64,000 nucleotides of DNA, taken from contig CAZOBD010000003.1 in the NCBI GenBank assembly GCA_964577665.1, positions 4,463 to 68,462 of the forward strand, in the 5' to 3' direction. Position 1 is the first letter of the stretch. Each line of letters begins with the position of its first letter. This DNA comes from CAYVTD01 sp964577665 (lineage in GTDB: Bacteria; Bacteroidota; Ignavibacteria; Kapaibacteriales; UBA2268). A program made the translations under genes and the position numbers. The notes beneath the pieces were generated by a model that saw only the letters and a program-made list of their open reading frames with translations, was not told the DNA's origin and did not search any database. Shown piece after piece: positions 46,193 through 54,532 of the stretch.

Positions 46193-46631
46193 TTTCCTTC
46201 CTTTCATATCTTTTTATCTCAATCGGTTCTCCGAAATATTCCACCCAGCTGTTTTCAGTTTCGTGAAGTTTTATTTTATTAAGTCTTCCGTTTGCTATCT
46301 TTTTTTCCAGTATCTTCCAGAAAACAACAGCAATGTTTTCAACCGTCGGAATAATACCTTCGAGAAAATCCACATCGAAGTTAAGATGCTTATGGTCAAC
46401 TTTTTCTATTATTTCCTCATTGATAATCTTTTTCAGCTTTTTCAAATCAAGTACATAGCCTGTATCCGGATTAGGAATTCCCGCCACGGTTACCTCAAGA
46501 TGATAGTTGTGTCCGTGTCCGTAAAAATTATTGCATTTGTCGAACACTTCTTTATTCTTTTCTTCCGTATATTGAGGATTGAAAAGACGGTGCGACGCAG
46601 AAAAACTCATTCTTTTTGTAATATATAGCAT
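46176..46631 (-). CDS. queD: 6-carboxytetrahydropterin synthase / PTPS-like enzyme QueD
   Basis: A 151-residue enzyme acting on dihydroneopterin triphosphate. The zinc ligands are H14 (FSASHR), H39 and H41 in FYGHGHNYHLEV, and the catalytic cysteine is C33 in DKCNNF. The C-terminal KLHETENSWVEYF is the family ending. It lies upstream of and overlaps folE, which would make its substrate, so the pair looks like a short preQ0/queuosine module. Other queuosine genes are not in the window; a tetrahydrobiopterin-like role is the alternative. Confidence 0.9.
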   Translation of the reverse strand: MLYITKRMSFSASHRLFNPQYTEEKNKEVFDKCNNFYGHGHNYHLEVTVAGIPNPDTGYVLDLKKLKKIINEEIIEKVDHKHLNFDVDFLEGIIPTVENIAVVFWKILEKKIANGRLNKIKLHETENSWVEYFGEPIEIKRYERKENAERF

Positions 46632-46752
46632 ATTATCTCAAAATTTGTTATTTTTGTAAAATGTAAAGTATATATTCATAAAATCAATTACAAACAATTA
46701 ATATTACGAATTAATTTGAAAAATATTCAGAAAACGTAAAATTTAAATTTTC

Positions 46753-47511
46753 ATGAAATATTATTTCATAATCTTTTTTTCAATTATTTTGATTTCATGC
46801 GCGGGCACGCAGGAAACAAAAAGGGAGACTTTTTCAGATAAGCTTAACGGAAGGCAGAAGGATTTACACACACTGACAGCTTCGGGCAGTGTGATGATGA
46901 AATATCCCGAAGGAAGCAATTCAGGGCGTTTTAAACTGACCGCTGCAGGAGCAGATTCCCTGCTGTTCGAGATTTACGGTCCTTTTGGAATTTCCATTGG
47001 AAAGCTGTTTGCCAGAAAAGATTATTTTCTTATGCTTAACTCATTCAGCGCCGAAGCTTTCGAGGGCATACCCGATGAAGAAAGCCTCGCAGAGGCACTT
47101 CAGATGCCGGTTGGTTTTTCTGAGCTAATAAGGCTTTTCCGCAACGAAACACCGGGCAAGCCGGAAAATTTCGAGATCCACTCTCAAAATGCCGAGATTA
47201 AGGATTTACTTTTTAAAAACGGAAAAACACCCGGATATTCCGAATTTGTCCTGTATTCATCTGAACAGGGCGGCATAGTGCAGTACCAGAAAAAAATTGA
47301 AAGCAAGGGTATGGTGCTTAATGCACGTTTCAGCGAGTTTGATGATTTCGAAGGCTACCGTCTGCCAAAAAAGATTAAGATGTTTTTTCCTAAACCTGAA
47401 GGCAGCATTACCTTCGAAATAGACAGCTACAGCATCAATCAGGTAAACGGAGGCGCCTTCTCTTTCTCTCTCCCTTCATCCATAAAGCCCGTAAGAATTC
47501 AGCGCGATTAG
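46753..47511 (+). CDS. DUF4292/LolB-like outer-membrane lipoprotein
   Basis: A 252-residue lipoprotein. The signal peptide ends in a lipobox ISCAG with lipidated C16. The body matches LolB/LolA-like beta-barrel-shaped proteins of the DUF4292 type: LTASGSVMMKYPEGSNSGRFKLTA split by the usual strands, LFEIYGPFGISIGKLF, and RLPKKIKMFFPKPEG near the end. Probably in lipoprotein or lipid handling at the outer membrane. Located upstream of RNase E/G with a 93-base gap. Confidence 0.75.
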   Translation: MKYYFIIFFSIILISCAGTQETKRETFSDKLNGRQKDLHTLTASGSVMMKYPEGSNSGRFKLTAAGADSLLFEIYGPFGISIGKLFARKDYFLMLNSFSAEAFEGIPDEESLAEALQMPVGFSELIRLFRNETPGKPENFEIHSQNAEIKDLLFKNGKTPGYSEFVLYSSEQGGIVQYQKKIESKGMVLNARFSEFDDFEGYRLPKKIKMFFPKPEGSITFEIDSYSINQVNGGAFSFSLPSSIKPVRIQRD

Positions 47512-47604
47512 CATCGGCAGCCGCCGAATTCCATTTTTTGTATTGAAAAAAAGTTCTGTTTCATGAAAATTTAGTTTAGAAAAAACTATTGAAACGGAAG
47601 GAAA

Positions 47605-49221
47605 ATGAAAAAAGAGATTATTATCAATGCCGCGCTCAATGAAGTAAGGGCGGCAATAACCGAAGACGGGAAATTAGCCGAATTCTTTATTGAAATGCCC
47701 GACCATGAACGTTCAGTCGGCAACGTATATTACGGCAGAGTAAGCAAAATTGTTCCGGGCATTAATGCCGCATTCGTTGATATCGGCTTAAAAAATGATG
47801 CTTTTCTGCATTTTTCCGATATCGATGAATCTTACGAGAGCGTTTTTTCCGAAGACGAAGACGAATTGGAAACAGACGAAGAAAATAATAAGAACAAAAA
47901 GACATCCCCTCCCAAAAGGGGCAGACCTCCCAAAAAGAATAAACAGACGAAAGAAGATGACGTAGTAACATTCAGAACAAAGAAGTCCGGCAAAGTACAA
48001 ATAAAACTTGAGCCCGGTCAGGAAATAATAGTACAGGTCATCCGCGAGGCATACAGCTCAAAGGGAGTTAAAATCACTACAAAAATCGGCATACCCGGGA
48101 GAAATGTCATTCTTCTTCCTTTCGATAATATGCTCGGAGTGTCAAGAAAAATTCAATCTTATCAAGAAAGAAAACGCCTGCGTTTTCTGGCAAAGAATGC
48201 ACTGCCTGAAGGATTCGGGTGTATAATCCGTACCGCTGCCGCCAACAAAACGGAAGAAGAGCTGAAAAATGACTGGGACAACCTCGTTCAAATCTGGAAG
48301 GATATTGACAAAAAAATCAAAAAGAGCAGTCCCCCCATGCTGCTTTATGAAGACCTCACTCTTGCAAAAAGCGTAATACGCGACCTTTTGACAAAAGATG
48401 TTACAAAAGTTGTTATTGACTCAAAAAAACTGTATAAGGAAATCATAAGCTATTTGAAAGTCGTTTCTCCCGGTTTCGTAGAAAAAATAGAACTTTATTC
48501 CGGCAAGGAGCCTATCTTTGACGCTTTCAAAATAGAAGAGGAACTGGAAACCACTTACCGAAATAAAGTGCATCTGCCCGGCGGGGGTTCTATCGTAATA
48601 GAACAAACAGAAGCAATGGTTGTCATAGACGTCAACTCCGGCAGATCCGTTTCTGAAAAGCTGCAGGAAAAAACCGCACTGATGACTAATCTGGAAGCTA
48701 TTAAAGAAATAGCACGTCAGCTCCGGCTCCGCGATATGAGCGGGATGATTGTAATTGACTGCATTGACATGATGCAGGAAAGCAACCGAAAAAAAGTTTA
48801 CCACCAGATGCGGCGGGAGATGGCAAGAGACAGAGCAAAATACGTGGTCTATCCGCTTACTCAGCTCAATCTTCTTCAGATAACACGTCAGAGGATAAAT
48901 CAGGCTATTGCAGAAAAAATAAGCGATATCTGCCCCATGTGCCGCGGAACAGGCAGAGTTACTTCTAAAGCCGTATTACTAAACTCAATTGAACGCTGGC
49001 TGAAATCATTCAGAAGCAGCTCAAATGAATTCCGCCTCCGTTTGACCGCTCACCCCTATATCGTACCATATCTTACTGAAGGAGCAATCTCAAGGCTGTC
49101 AAAACTTATGCTGAAATACTTCGTCAAGATAAAAATTCAGCCGGATGACAACATAAGAATTGACGATTTTCGTTTTTATTCTTACAGAAGGCAGAAAGAC
49201 GTTACACAGGAATATTTGTAA
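47605..49221 (+). CDS. rng: Ribonuclease E/G family protein
   Basis: A 538-residue endoribonuclease for rRNA and mRNA processing. The S1 domain begins at about 37 (GNVYYGRVSKIVPGINAAFV). A lysine-rich, acidic insertion at about 78-115 interrupts it and includes an AT-hook-like PKRGRPPKK. The catalytic DNase I-like region has VVIDVNSGRSV, RDMSGMIVIDCIDM and the zinc link CPMCRGTGRV. It ends without the long RNase E scaffold, so it is RNase G-like in size. Confidence 0.93.
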   Translation: MKKEIIINAALNEVRAAITEDGKLAEFFIEMPDHERSVGNVYYGRVSKIVPGINAAFVDIGLKNDAFLHFSDIDESYESVFSEDEDELETDEENNKNKKTSPPKRGRPPKKNKQTKEDDVVTFRTKKSGKVQIKLEPGQEIIVQVIREAYSSKGVKITTKIGIPGRNVILLPFDNMLGVSRKIQSYQERKRLRFLAKNALPEGFGCIIRTAAANKTEEELKNDWDNLVQIWKDIDKKIKKSSPPMLLYEDLTLAKSVIRDLLTKDVTKVVIDSKKLYKEIISYLKVVSPGFVEKIELYSGKEPIFDAFKIEEELETTYRNKVHLPGGGSIVIEQTEAMVVIDVNSGRSVSEKLQEKTALMTNLEAIKEIARQLRLRDMSGMIVIDCIDMMQESNRKKVYHQMRREMARDRAKYVVYPLTQLNLLQITRQRINQAIAEKISDICPMCRGTGRVTSKAVLLNSIERWLKSFRSSSNEFRLRLTAHPYIVPYLTEGAISRLSKLMLKYFVKIKIQPDDNIRIDDFRFYSYRRQKDVTQEYL

Positions 49222-49272
49222 AAATTTTTTAGAATATTAGTAAATAAATTTAATAAAGAAACAATTTTAAAC

Positions 49273-49464
49273 TTGGAAAAACGAGTAACAAAAAGAAAGA
49301 AGGACGATACCCGTAAAATGATTCTCGAAGACAGAGATTACTGGCTGTCGCGTCCTCCTGCCGAGCGGATAGAAGCTGTGGAAATTTTAAGAAAGCAGTA
49401 TTTCAATGGAAATATTCCAAGACTTCAAAGAGTTGCTAAAGTTATTAAACTCACGCGAAGTTAA
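49273..49464 (+). CDS. Small partner protein of a nucleotidyltransferase (remnant)
   Basis: A 63-residue protein with RPPAERIEAVEILRKQYF and PRLQRVAKVIK, matching the short protein usually encoded upstream of, and overlapping, MNT/AbiEii-like nucleotidyltransferase genes. The open frame begins with TTG at 49273, or ATG at 49318 could be the start. It overlaps the broken nucleotidyltransferase by 59 bases. The pair probably was a toxin-antitoxin-like or regulatory unit and may no longer function. Confidence 0.6.
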   Translation: MEKRVTKRKKDDTRKMILEDRDYWLSRPPAERIEAVEILRKQYFNGNIPRLQRVAKVIKLTRS

Positions 49465-49864
49465 TTATGTAATAGTAGGCGGGTATGCTTTGGCGCACCA
49501 CGAAGCGCCCAGATTTACCGGAGATTTGAATATTTTTATAAAAAATTAAAAAAATAATGCATCGAGAATTCTTAAAGTGCTTAATGAATTCGGCTTTGGT
49601 TCTCTGGATTTGAAAAAAGAAGATTTTACATCGGACGGCAGCATAATTCAACTTGGCTTTCCTCCGAAAAAAATAGATATTCTTACTTCTCTAAGCGGTG
49701 TTAACCGGAACGAAGTTTACAAGAGCAGGGAAAAAGAATTTTGCAGCGATATACCGGTTTTTTTCATTGGCAGGAACGAAATAATCAAAAACAAGCTTTC
49801 TCTTGGACGTCAGAAGGATTAGGCAGATATTGAAGCTTTAGGATACTACGATAGAAAAAGTTAA
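49406..49864 (+). pseudogene. Nucleotidyltransferase pseudogene with two nonsense mutations
   Basis: One frame from ATG at 49406 encodes an AbiEii/DUF6036-type nucleotidyltransferase: YVIVGGYALAHHEAPR, TGDLNIFI, LNEFGFGSLDL, IQLGFPPKKIDILTSL, and NKLSLGRQKD. Two stop codons interrupt it in frame, TAA at 49547-49549 and TAG at 49820-49822, with no frameshift. Family sequence continues after both (NASRILKVL and ADIEALGYY), ending at TAA 49862-49864. The usual TGDLD catalytic aspartate is asparagine here, another sign of decay. Confidence 0.85.
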
Positions 49865-49872
49865 TATATACT

Positions 49873-51027
49873 ATGACTGAAACGAAAAGAACAATTACAA
49901 TTCTCGGTTCAACAGGCTCAATAGGAATTCAAACCCTTGAAGTGCTGGAGTCTCTAAAAAGCGAATTTGAATTAGGCTTTCTTACCGCAAATAACAACAT
50001 AAAACTTCTTTCCGAGCAGGTTGACCGCTATAAACCAAAAGGTGTTATCGTAGCTGATAAAAGAGCCTGCAATGATTTAAGAAAGCTGACAAAACACGAC
50101 TGTATAATAACTTGCGGCAGAGAAGCGCTCATTGATGCAGCCGCCGATCCGGAAAATGACCTTGTGCTTTCCTCGCTTGTGGGTTTTTCCGGGGTTGAGC
50201 CGACGCTTGCCGCAATAGAAGCCGGTATAAATGTAGCATTGGCAAACAAGGAGACTTTAGTCAGCGCAGGCAGCGTTATTTACAAAGCAAAAGAAAAAAG
50301 CAGTGCGGAAATAATAGCTGTGGACAGCGAACACAGTGCAATTCTCCAATGCATTGCAGGGGAAAAATCAGATCAGATAGAAAAAATTATTTTAACCGCA
50401 TCCGGCGGACCTTTCCTAAAAACAGCCCAAGGCGAATTCGGCTCTATTACTATCGAAGATGCCCTAAACCACCCCAATTGGAGCATGGGCAGCAAAATAA
50501 CCATAGACAGCGCTACCCTTATGAATAAAGGCTTCGAGGTAATTGAGGCTTACTGGCTTTTCGGCTTGGATGAAAGCCGGATTGACGTAGTTGTTCATCC
50601 GCAGAGCATTATTCATTCACTAGTGCAGTTCATAGACGGTTCCGTAAAAGCGCAGCTTGGTCTGCCGAGTATGAAAATCCCCATTTCATACGCACTGACC
50701 TTTCCCGAGCGACGGGATTATGATTTTCCCCGTTTGGATTTGGCTGAAATAGGTCCGCTTACTTTTGAAAAACCGGACTACGAGCGATTCCCCTGTCTGA
50801 GAATGGCGTTTGACTCCCTTAAGGCGGGCGGCACTGCTCCCGCAGTTTTAAATGCGGCAAATGAAACTGCCGTTGCAGCATTTTTGAACGGTAAGATTCG
50901 CTTTGTCGATATTCCTCTAATCATCGAAAAAGCATTGAATAAAATAGAGATAGTTGATAATCCGTCGTTGAAACAAATAATTGACACAGATTTTGAAACA
51001 AGATTTTTTGCAGAAAATTTGATTTAA
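49873..51027 (+). CDS. dxr: 1-deoxy-D-xylulose 5-phosphate reductoisomerase
   Basis: A 384-residue enzyme for the second step of the MEP isoprenoid pathway, using NADPH. The Rossmann start is ILGSTGSIGIQTLEVL. Catalytic and metal-binding segments include AVDSEHSAILQCI, LTASGGPFLKT, HPNWSMGSKITIDSATLMNKG split across the active site, and VVHPQSIIHSLVQF. The next gene, rseP, starts 14 bases on, a common pairing. Confidence 0.97.
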   Translation: MTETKRTITILGSTGSIGIQTLEVLESLKSEFELGFLTANNNIKLLSEQVDRYKPKGVIVADKRACNDLRKLTKHDCIITCGREALIDAAADPENDLVLSSLVGFSGVEPTLAAIEAGINVALANKETLVSAGSVIYKAKEKSSAEIIAVDSEHSAILQCIAGEKSDQIEKIILTASGGPFLKTAQGEFGSITIEDALNHPNWSMGSKITIDSATLMNKGFEVIEAYWLFGLDESRIDVVVHPQSIIHSLVQFIDGSVKAQLGLPSMKIPISYALTFPERRDYDFPRLDLAEIGPLTFEKPDYERFPCLRMAFDSLKAGGTAPAVLNAANETAVAAFLNGKIRFVDIPLIIEKALNKIEIVDNPSLKQIIDTDFETRFFAENLI

Positions 51028-51040
51028 AACATTAATTAAT

Positions 51041-52426
51041 ATGGAAGCATTCAGCAGCATTTTTTACTTTCTGATAGTAATAGGCGTAATAGTGGTAATA
51101 CACGAATTAGGCCATTTCTTAGCAGCCCGCATTACAGGTATGAGAACGGAAGTTTTCTCTGCCGGTTTCACCTTTAATCCCGATAAACTCCGCCTTTTCG
51201 GGTGGAATAAAGTTACCGGCTTTACTTTCGGCAATCTTCCCCCCGGCACTGAACTCGGCAAGTACTGTGATTACCGAATTTCGGCTTTGCCGATAGGAGG
51301 ATTTGTAAAAATATCCGGTATGGTCGATGAAAGCCTTGATGACAAATTTAAGAGTTCTCAGCCAAAGCCTTGGGAATTCCGCTCGAAAAATAATCTCCAG
51401 AAAGCAGTAGTTCTAAGTGCGGGAGTGATAATGAACTTTGTGCTGGCTATCGTCATTTTTGCAATACTTGCTTTCATTCAGGGTAAATCTGTTTACAACA
51501 CAACAACTATCGGCTACGTGCAGGAAGAAAGCATAGCTGAAAAAATCGGCTTGCAGGCAGGCGACCGTATTATTGCCATTAACGGTAAGGAAACGAAAAA
51601 CTGGGAAGACATGCTTCGCTTTTTCGCCTTCGATGATATGGGCGAAGAAAAAACTTTGAAAATTGAAAGGAACGGAGAGGTAAAAGCCATAACTGCCGAC
51701 GGCAGAGAAATACTGAAAGAACTTGAAAACCAAAAGCCTTTGGGATTTCAGCCTGACAATATGAGAACTTACCTCCTTGCCGTGGAAACTTTGAAGCCCG
51801 CAGGAAAAGCAGGGTTGCAGGCAGGCGATACTATGATCGCAATCAATTCAGCGCCCATTAACGGAGGATATTCACAGTTCTCATCAATATTAAAGCAGAA
51901 TAAAGAAAAAAAAGTTGAACTAACATGGAACCGCGGCGGCGTTATTATTCGTGATTCCATTGCCCCGGATGCATCCGGTATGATAGGCGTACAAATCACT
52001 CAGGCATATACCGGTCCGGTAAAGCATGATAAATACGGCATTTTGGAAGCTTTCGAATACGGAGGGAAAGAAACCGCCGCTACTTCCGCTCTTCTTGTAT
52101 CTTCCATTTATCAGATATTTACAGGCAATCTTTCTCTTAAACAGTCTTTCGGCGGTCCCATAATGATTGCCGAAAAAGCATCTGAGCAGGCTGAAATGGG
52201 ACTTGGTTATCTGCTTCAGTTTATGGCTCTCCTCTCCATTTCTCTCGGCATAATCAACATACTGCCCATCCCCGCTCTCGACGGCGGACATCTCGTCTTC
52301 ATCTTTGTCGAGACTCTTATTCGCCGTGAAGTGCCGGTTAAAATCAAAATGGCTTTCCAGCAGATAGGTATGCTGCTTCTGCTTGTACTCATGGTTTTCA
52401 TCTTTTATTTCGACATAGTACGTTAA
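51041..52426 (+). CDS. rseP: Site-2 intramembrane zinc protease RseP
   Basis: A 461-residue intramembrane metalloprotease. The first helix has the zinc motif VIHELGHFLAARI. Two PDZ regions follow (EEKIGLQAGDRI-like EKIGLQAGDRIIAING and GKAGLQAGDTMIAINS). The third active-site element NILPIPALDGGHLVF lies near the C-terminus, which ends in a final helix. It would cleave anti-sigma factors or signal peptide remnants. Downstream of dxr, 14 bases apart. Confidence 0.95.
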   Translation: MEAFSSIFYFLIVIGVIVVIHELGHFLAARITGMRTEVFSAGFTFNPDKLRLFGWNKVTGFTFGNLPPGTELGKYCDYRISALPIGGFVKISGMVDESLDDKFKSSQPKPWEFRSKNNLQKAVVLSAGVIMNFVLAIVIFAILAFIQGKSVYNTTTIGYVQEESIAEKIGLQAGDRIIAINGKETKNWEDMLRFFAFDDMGEEKTLKIERNGEVKAITADGREILKELENQKPLGFQPDNMRTYLLAVETLKPAGKAGLQAGDTMIAINSAPINGGYSQFSSILKQNKEKKVELTWNRGGVIIRDSIAPDASGMIGVQITQAYTGPVKHDKYGILEAFEYGGKETAATSALLVSSIYQIFTGNLSLKQSFGGPIMIAEKASEQAEMGLGYLLQFMALLSISLGIINILPIPALDGGHLVFIFVETLIRREVPVKIKMAFQQIGMLLLLVLMVFIFYFDIVR

Positions 52427-52471
52427 CCCAATTTTAACCATTTCTCAGTTAAAAATATGAAACTTATTTCA

Positions 52472-52479
52472 TATCTTTG
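52472..52479 (+). promoter_or_regulatory. Candidate -7 element for surE
   Basis: TATCTTTG matches the Bacteroidota TAnnTTTG element 40 bases before the surE start. The -33 position, 20 bases upstream, reads TTA rather than TTG, so confidence is modest. Confidence 0.35.
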
Positions 52480-52518
52480 AGTAATTATTTGTGTTCATTA
52501 TTAAAAATTTAACTTGAT

Positions 52519-53274
52519 ATGTTAATTTTAGTAACAAACGACGACGGTATAGATTCACCCGGTATCACAGCTCTTGCGGACGCTTTGAAAGAAATCGGCG
52601 AAGTTGTTGTCTCAGCTCCAGACAGGCAGCAAAGCGCTGTGGGACACGCATTAACCATAGCAAATCCTCTTCGGGCATACAGGTATGAAAAAAACGGCGA
52701 ATTTTTCGGCTGGGCTGTAAACGGCACTCCCGCAGACAGCGTCAAGCTTGCTCTTACGAGTCTTCTTGACAGAAAACCCGATATGCTTATATCAGGGATA
52801 AATCATGGCCCTAATACTTCCATAAATGTAATTTATTCCGGCACTGTCTCCGGAGCTGTGGAAGGAATGTTTTCGGGAATCCCCTCTATGGCGGTTTCTT
52901 TAGATTCATGGGATTACTCGGAAGACTGTACAAATGCTGCACGCTGTACGTTAAAAATAGCTAAGTATTTGTCTAATATAGTATTACCGGAAGGTACAAT
53001 ACTTAATGTCAATATACCGGTAAACGAAATAAGGGGAGTTAAGCTTACAAAACAGAGCAAATCCGTTTGGAAAGATTCTTATGAAAAGCGCACCGATCCT
53101 TTCGGACGCGAATATTATTGGTTTGCAGGAGACTACTTACCCCACAACGGCGACCCCGACACAGACGATGCCGCTCTGAATGAAGGATATGCTTCAATAA
53201 CGCCTATCCACTTTGAATTCACCAATAACGACTTCCTTGAAGAGATGAAAAAAATTGGTACGAATTTTTCTTAA
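52519..53274 (+). CDS. surE: 5'/3'-nucleotidase SurE
   Basis: A 251-residue metal-dependent phosphatase for nucleoside monophosphates. The metal site starts with VTNDDGIDSPG; then VVSAPDRQQSAVGHAL, WAVNGTPADSVKLAL and SGINHGPNTSINVIYSGTVS are characteristic. Length is normal. Confidence 0.96.
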   Translation: MLILVTNDDGIDSPGITALADALKEIGEVVVSAPDRQQSAVGHALTIANPLRAYRYEKNGEFFGWAVNGTPADSVKLALTSLLDRKPDMLISGINHGPNTSINVIYSGTVSGAVEGMFSGIPSMAVSLDSWDYSEDCTNAARCTLKIAKYLSNIVLPEGTILNVNIPVNEIRGVKLTKQSKSVWKDSYEKRTDPFGREYYWFAGDYLPHNGDPDTDDAALNEGYASITPIHFEFTNNDFLEEMKKIGTNFS

Positions 53275-53330
53275 GTATATTTTCGAATAAAATATATAAA
53301 ATAATAATGCAAAATCAACACTGAAAAAAA

Positions 53331-53663
53331 ATGGCGCAGTTAATTCGCATAGATGAAATAAAAGAAGGTATGACCCTTGCAGAGCCTGTCGTAAATAAAT
53401 ACGGTCAGACTCTCCTGCCCTCAGGCACCGAACTGAACGAGCAGAAGGGAAAAATCCTTAAAACCTGGAATATTAAAACCATTGCCGTCAAAGCAGAAGA
53501 CAGTGAAGACGAAGTGGAAATAACCAAGGAAATGTTAGACCGCGCTGAAGAAAAACTTTTAAAAAAAATGAGCTGGGATCCAAGAAATCATTTCGAAAAT
53601 GACCTTTTTAAATCAGTAGCTCTTTATCTGGCGAAAACTCAGAATAACAAAGAAAAGGATTGA
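53331..53663 (+). CDS. HD-GYP N-terminal-like (DUF3391-like) small protein
   Basis: A 110-residue protein resembling the N-terminal domain before HD-GYP phosphodiesterases: IRIDEIKEGMTLAEPVVN, YGQTLLPSGTELN and WNIKTIAVKAED. It lacks the HD-GYP catalytic domain. Its stop overlaps the next gene's start (TTGA), so it is coupled to the HDOD protein downstream, perhaps as a detached regulatory part of one complex. Confidence 0.7.
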   Translation: MAQLIRIDEIKEGMTLAEPVVNKYGQTLLPSGTELNEQKGKILKTWNIKTIAVKAEDSEDEVEITKEMLDRAEEKLLKKMSWDPRNHFENDLFKSVALYLAKTQNNKEKD

Positions 53664-54511
53664 TTTTGGATATATTCGAGAAAATAATACGAAGCGTAGA
53701 TGAGTTTCCTACACTGCCGACAATATATTCAGCTCTGTCTGAAGTAATGTCAGACCCTAAGTCCACTTTTGCTGATGCCGCAAATGTTATTTCGCGTGAC
53801 CAGTCCTCGGCGGCAAAAGTACTGAAGGTTGCAAACTCCGCTTTTTACGGATTCCCGGGCAAAATTGACACCATTTCTCAGGCGATTTTCTATATAGGTT
53901 TTGAAGAAGTTCGAAATATTATCATCACTCTTGCCATTATGGACATTTTCAAAAAATCCAAAGACGGCTCCGGATTCAATCCGATAGAACTCTGGAGACA
54001 CTCCATTGCGGTAGGCGTTATCTCAAGGCTTATAGGCAAGTTAATCGGCGTCGAAAACATTGAGAACTGCTTCATAGCAGGTATTGTACATGATATTGGC
54101 AAGCTGCTTTTCATACGTTATCTTGAAGAAGATTATATGAAGACTATTAATTTTGCCTATGACAATCATATTAACATCAGAGATGCAGAATCAGATATTC
54201 TCGGTATAACACACACTATAGCAGGCGAACTTGTTGCCGAAAAATGGAAACTACCCCAGAATATAAAAAAAGCCGTAAGATACCACTATTCCGGCATTGT
54301 TGACGGCAGCGTGCACAATTTAACTGCCATCATACACATTGCCGATATTACTGCAAGAATGATGGAACTCGGCAATTCCGGCGATAACATCATTCCGGAG
54401 CCTTATCCCGATGTTTGGAAAGAACTTGATCTGCCGAAAAACGCTTTTACCATGCTTCTGCCAAAAATTGAACTCGACTATGAGGAATCCACAATGCTTT
54501 TTTCACTGTAA
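53660..54511 (+). CDS. HDOD-domain signalling protein
   Basis: A 283-residue HDOD protein. The start is probably TTG at 53660, overlapping the upstream stop by four bases. It shows SVDEFPTLPTIYSALSEVM, SSAAKVLKVANSAFYGF, ISQAIFYIGFEEVRNIIITLA, and a degenerate HD-like core FIAGIVHDIGKLLF, where H-D is retained. HDOD proteins are scaffolds in motility and two-component signalling; here the gene is followed directly by two kinases. Confidence 0.88.
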   Translation: MILDIFEKIIRSVDEFPTLPTIYSALSEVMSDPKSTFADAANVISRDQSSAAKVLKVANSAFYGFPGKIDTISQAIFYIGFEEVRNIIITLAIMDIFKKSKDGSGFNPIELWRHSIAVGVISRLIGKLIGVENIENCFIAGIVHDIGKLLFIRYLEEDYMKTINFAYDNHINIRDAESDILGITHTIAGELVAEKWKLPQNIKKAVRYHYSGIVDGSVHNLTAIIHIADITARMMELGNSGDNIIPEPYPDVWKELDLPKNAFTMLLPKIELDYEESTMLFSL

Positions 54512-54532
54512 ATCATAATATTTTATTTTTGA

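Noticed and set aside
49547..49822. Stop-codon readthrough or recoding in the nucleotidyltransferase
   Set aside because: Both TAA and TAG are used as ordinary stops elsewhere, and a catalytic residue is also lost, so decay is simpler.
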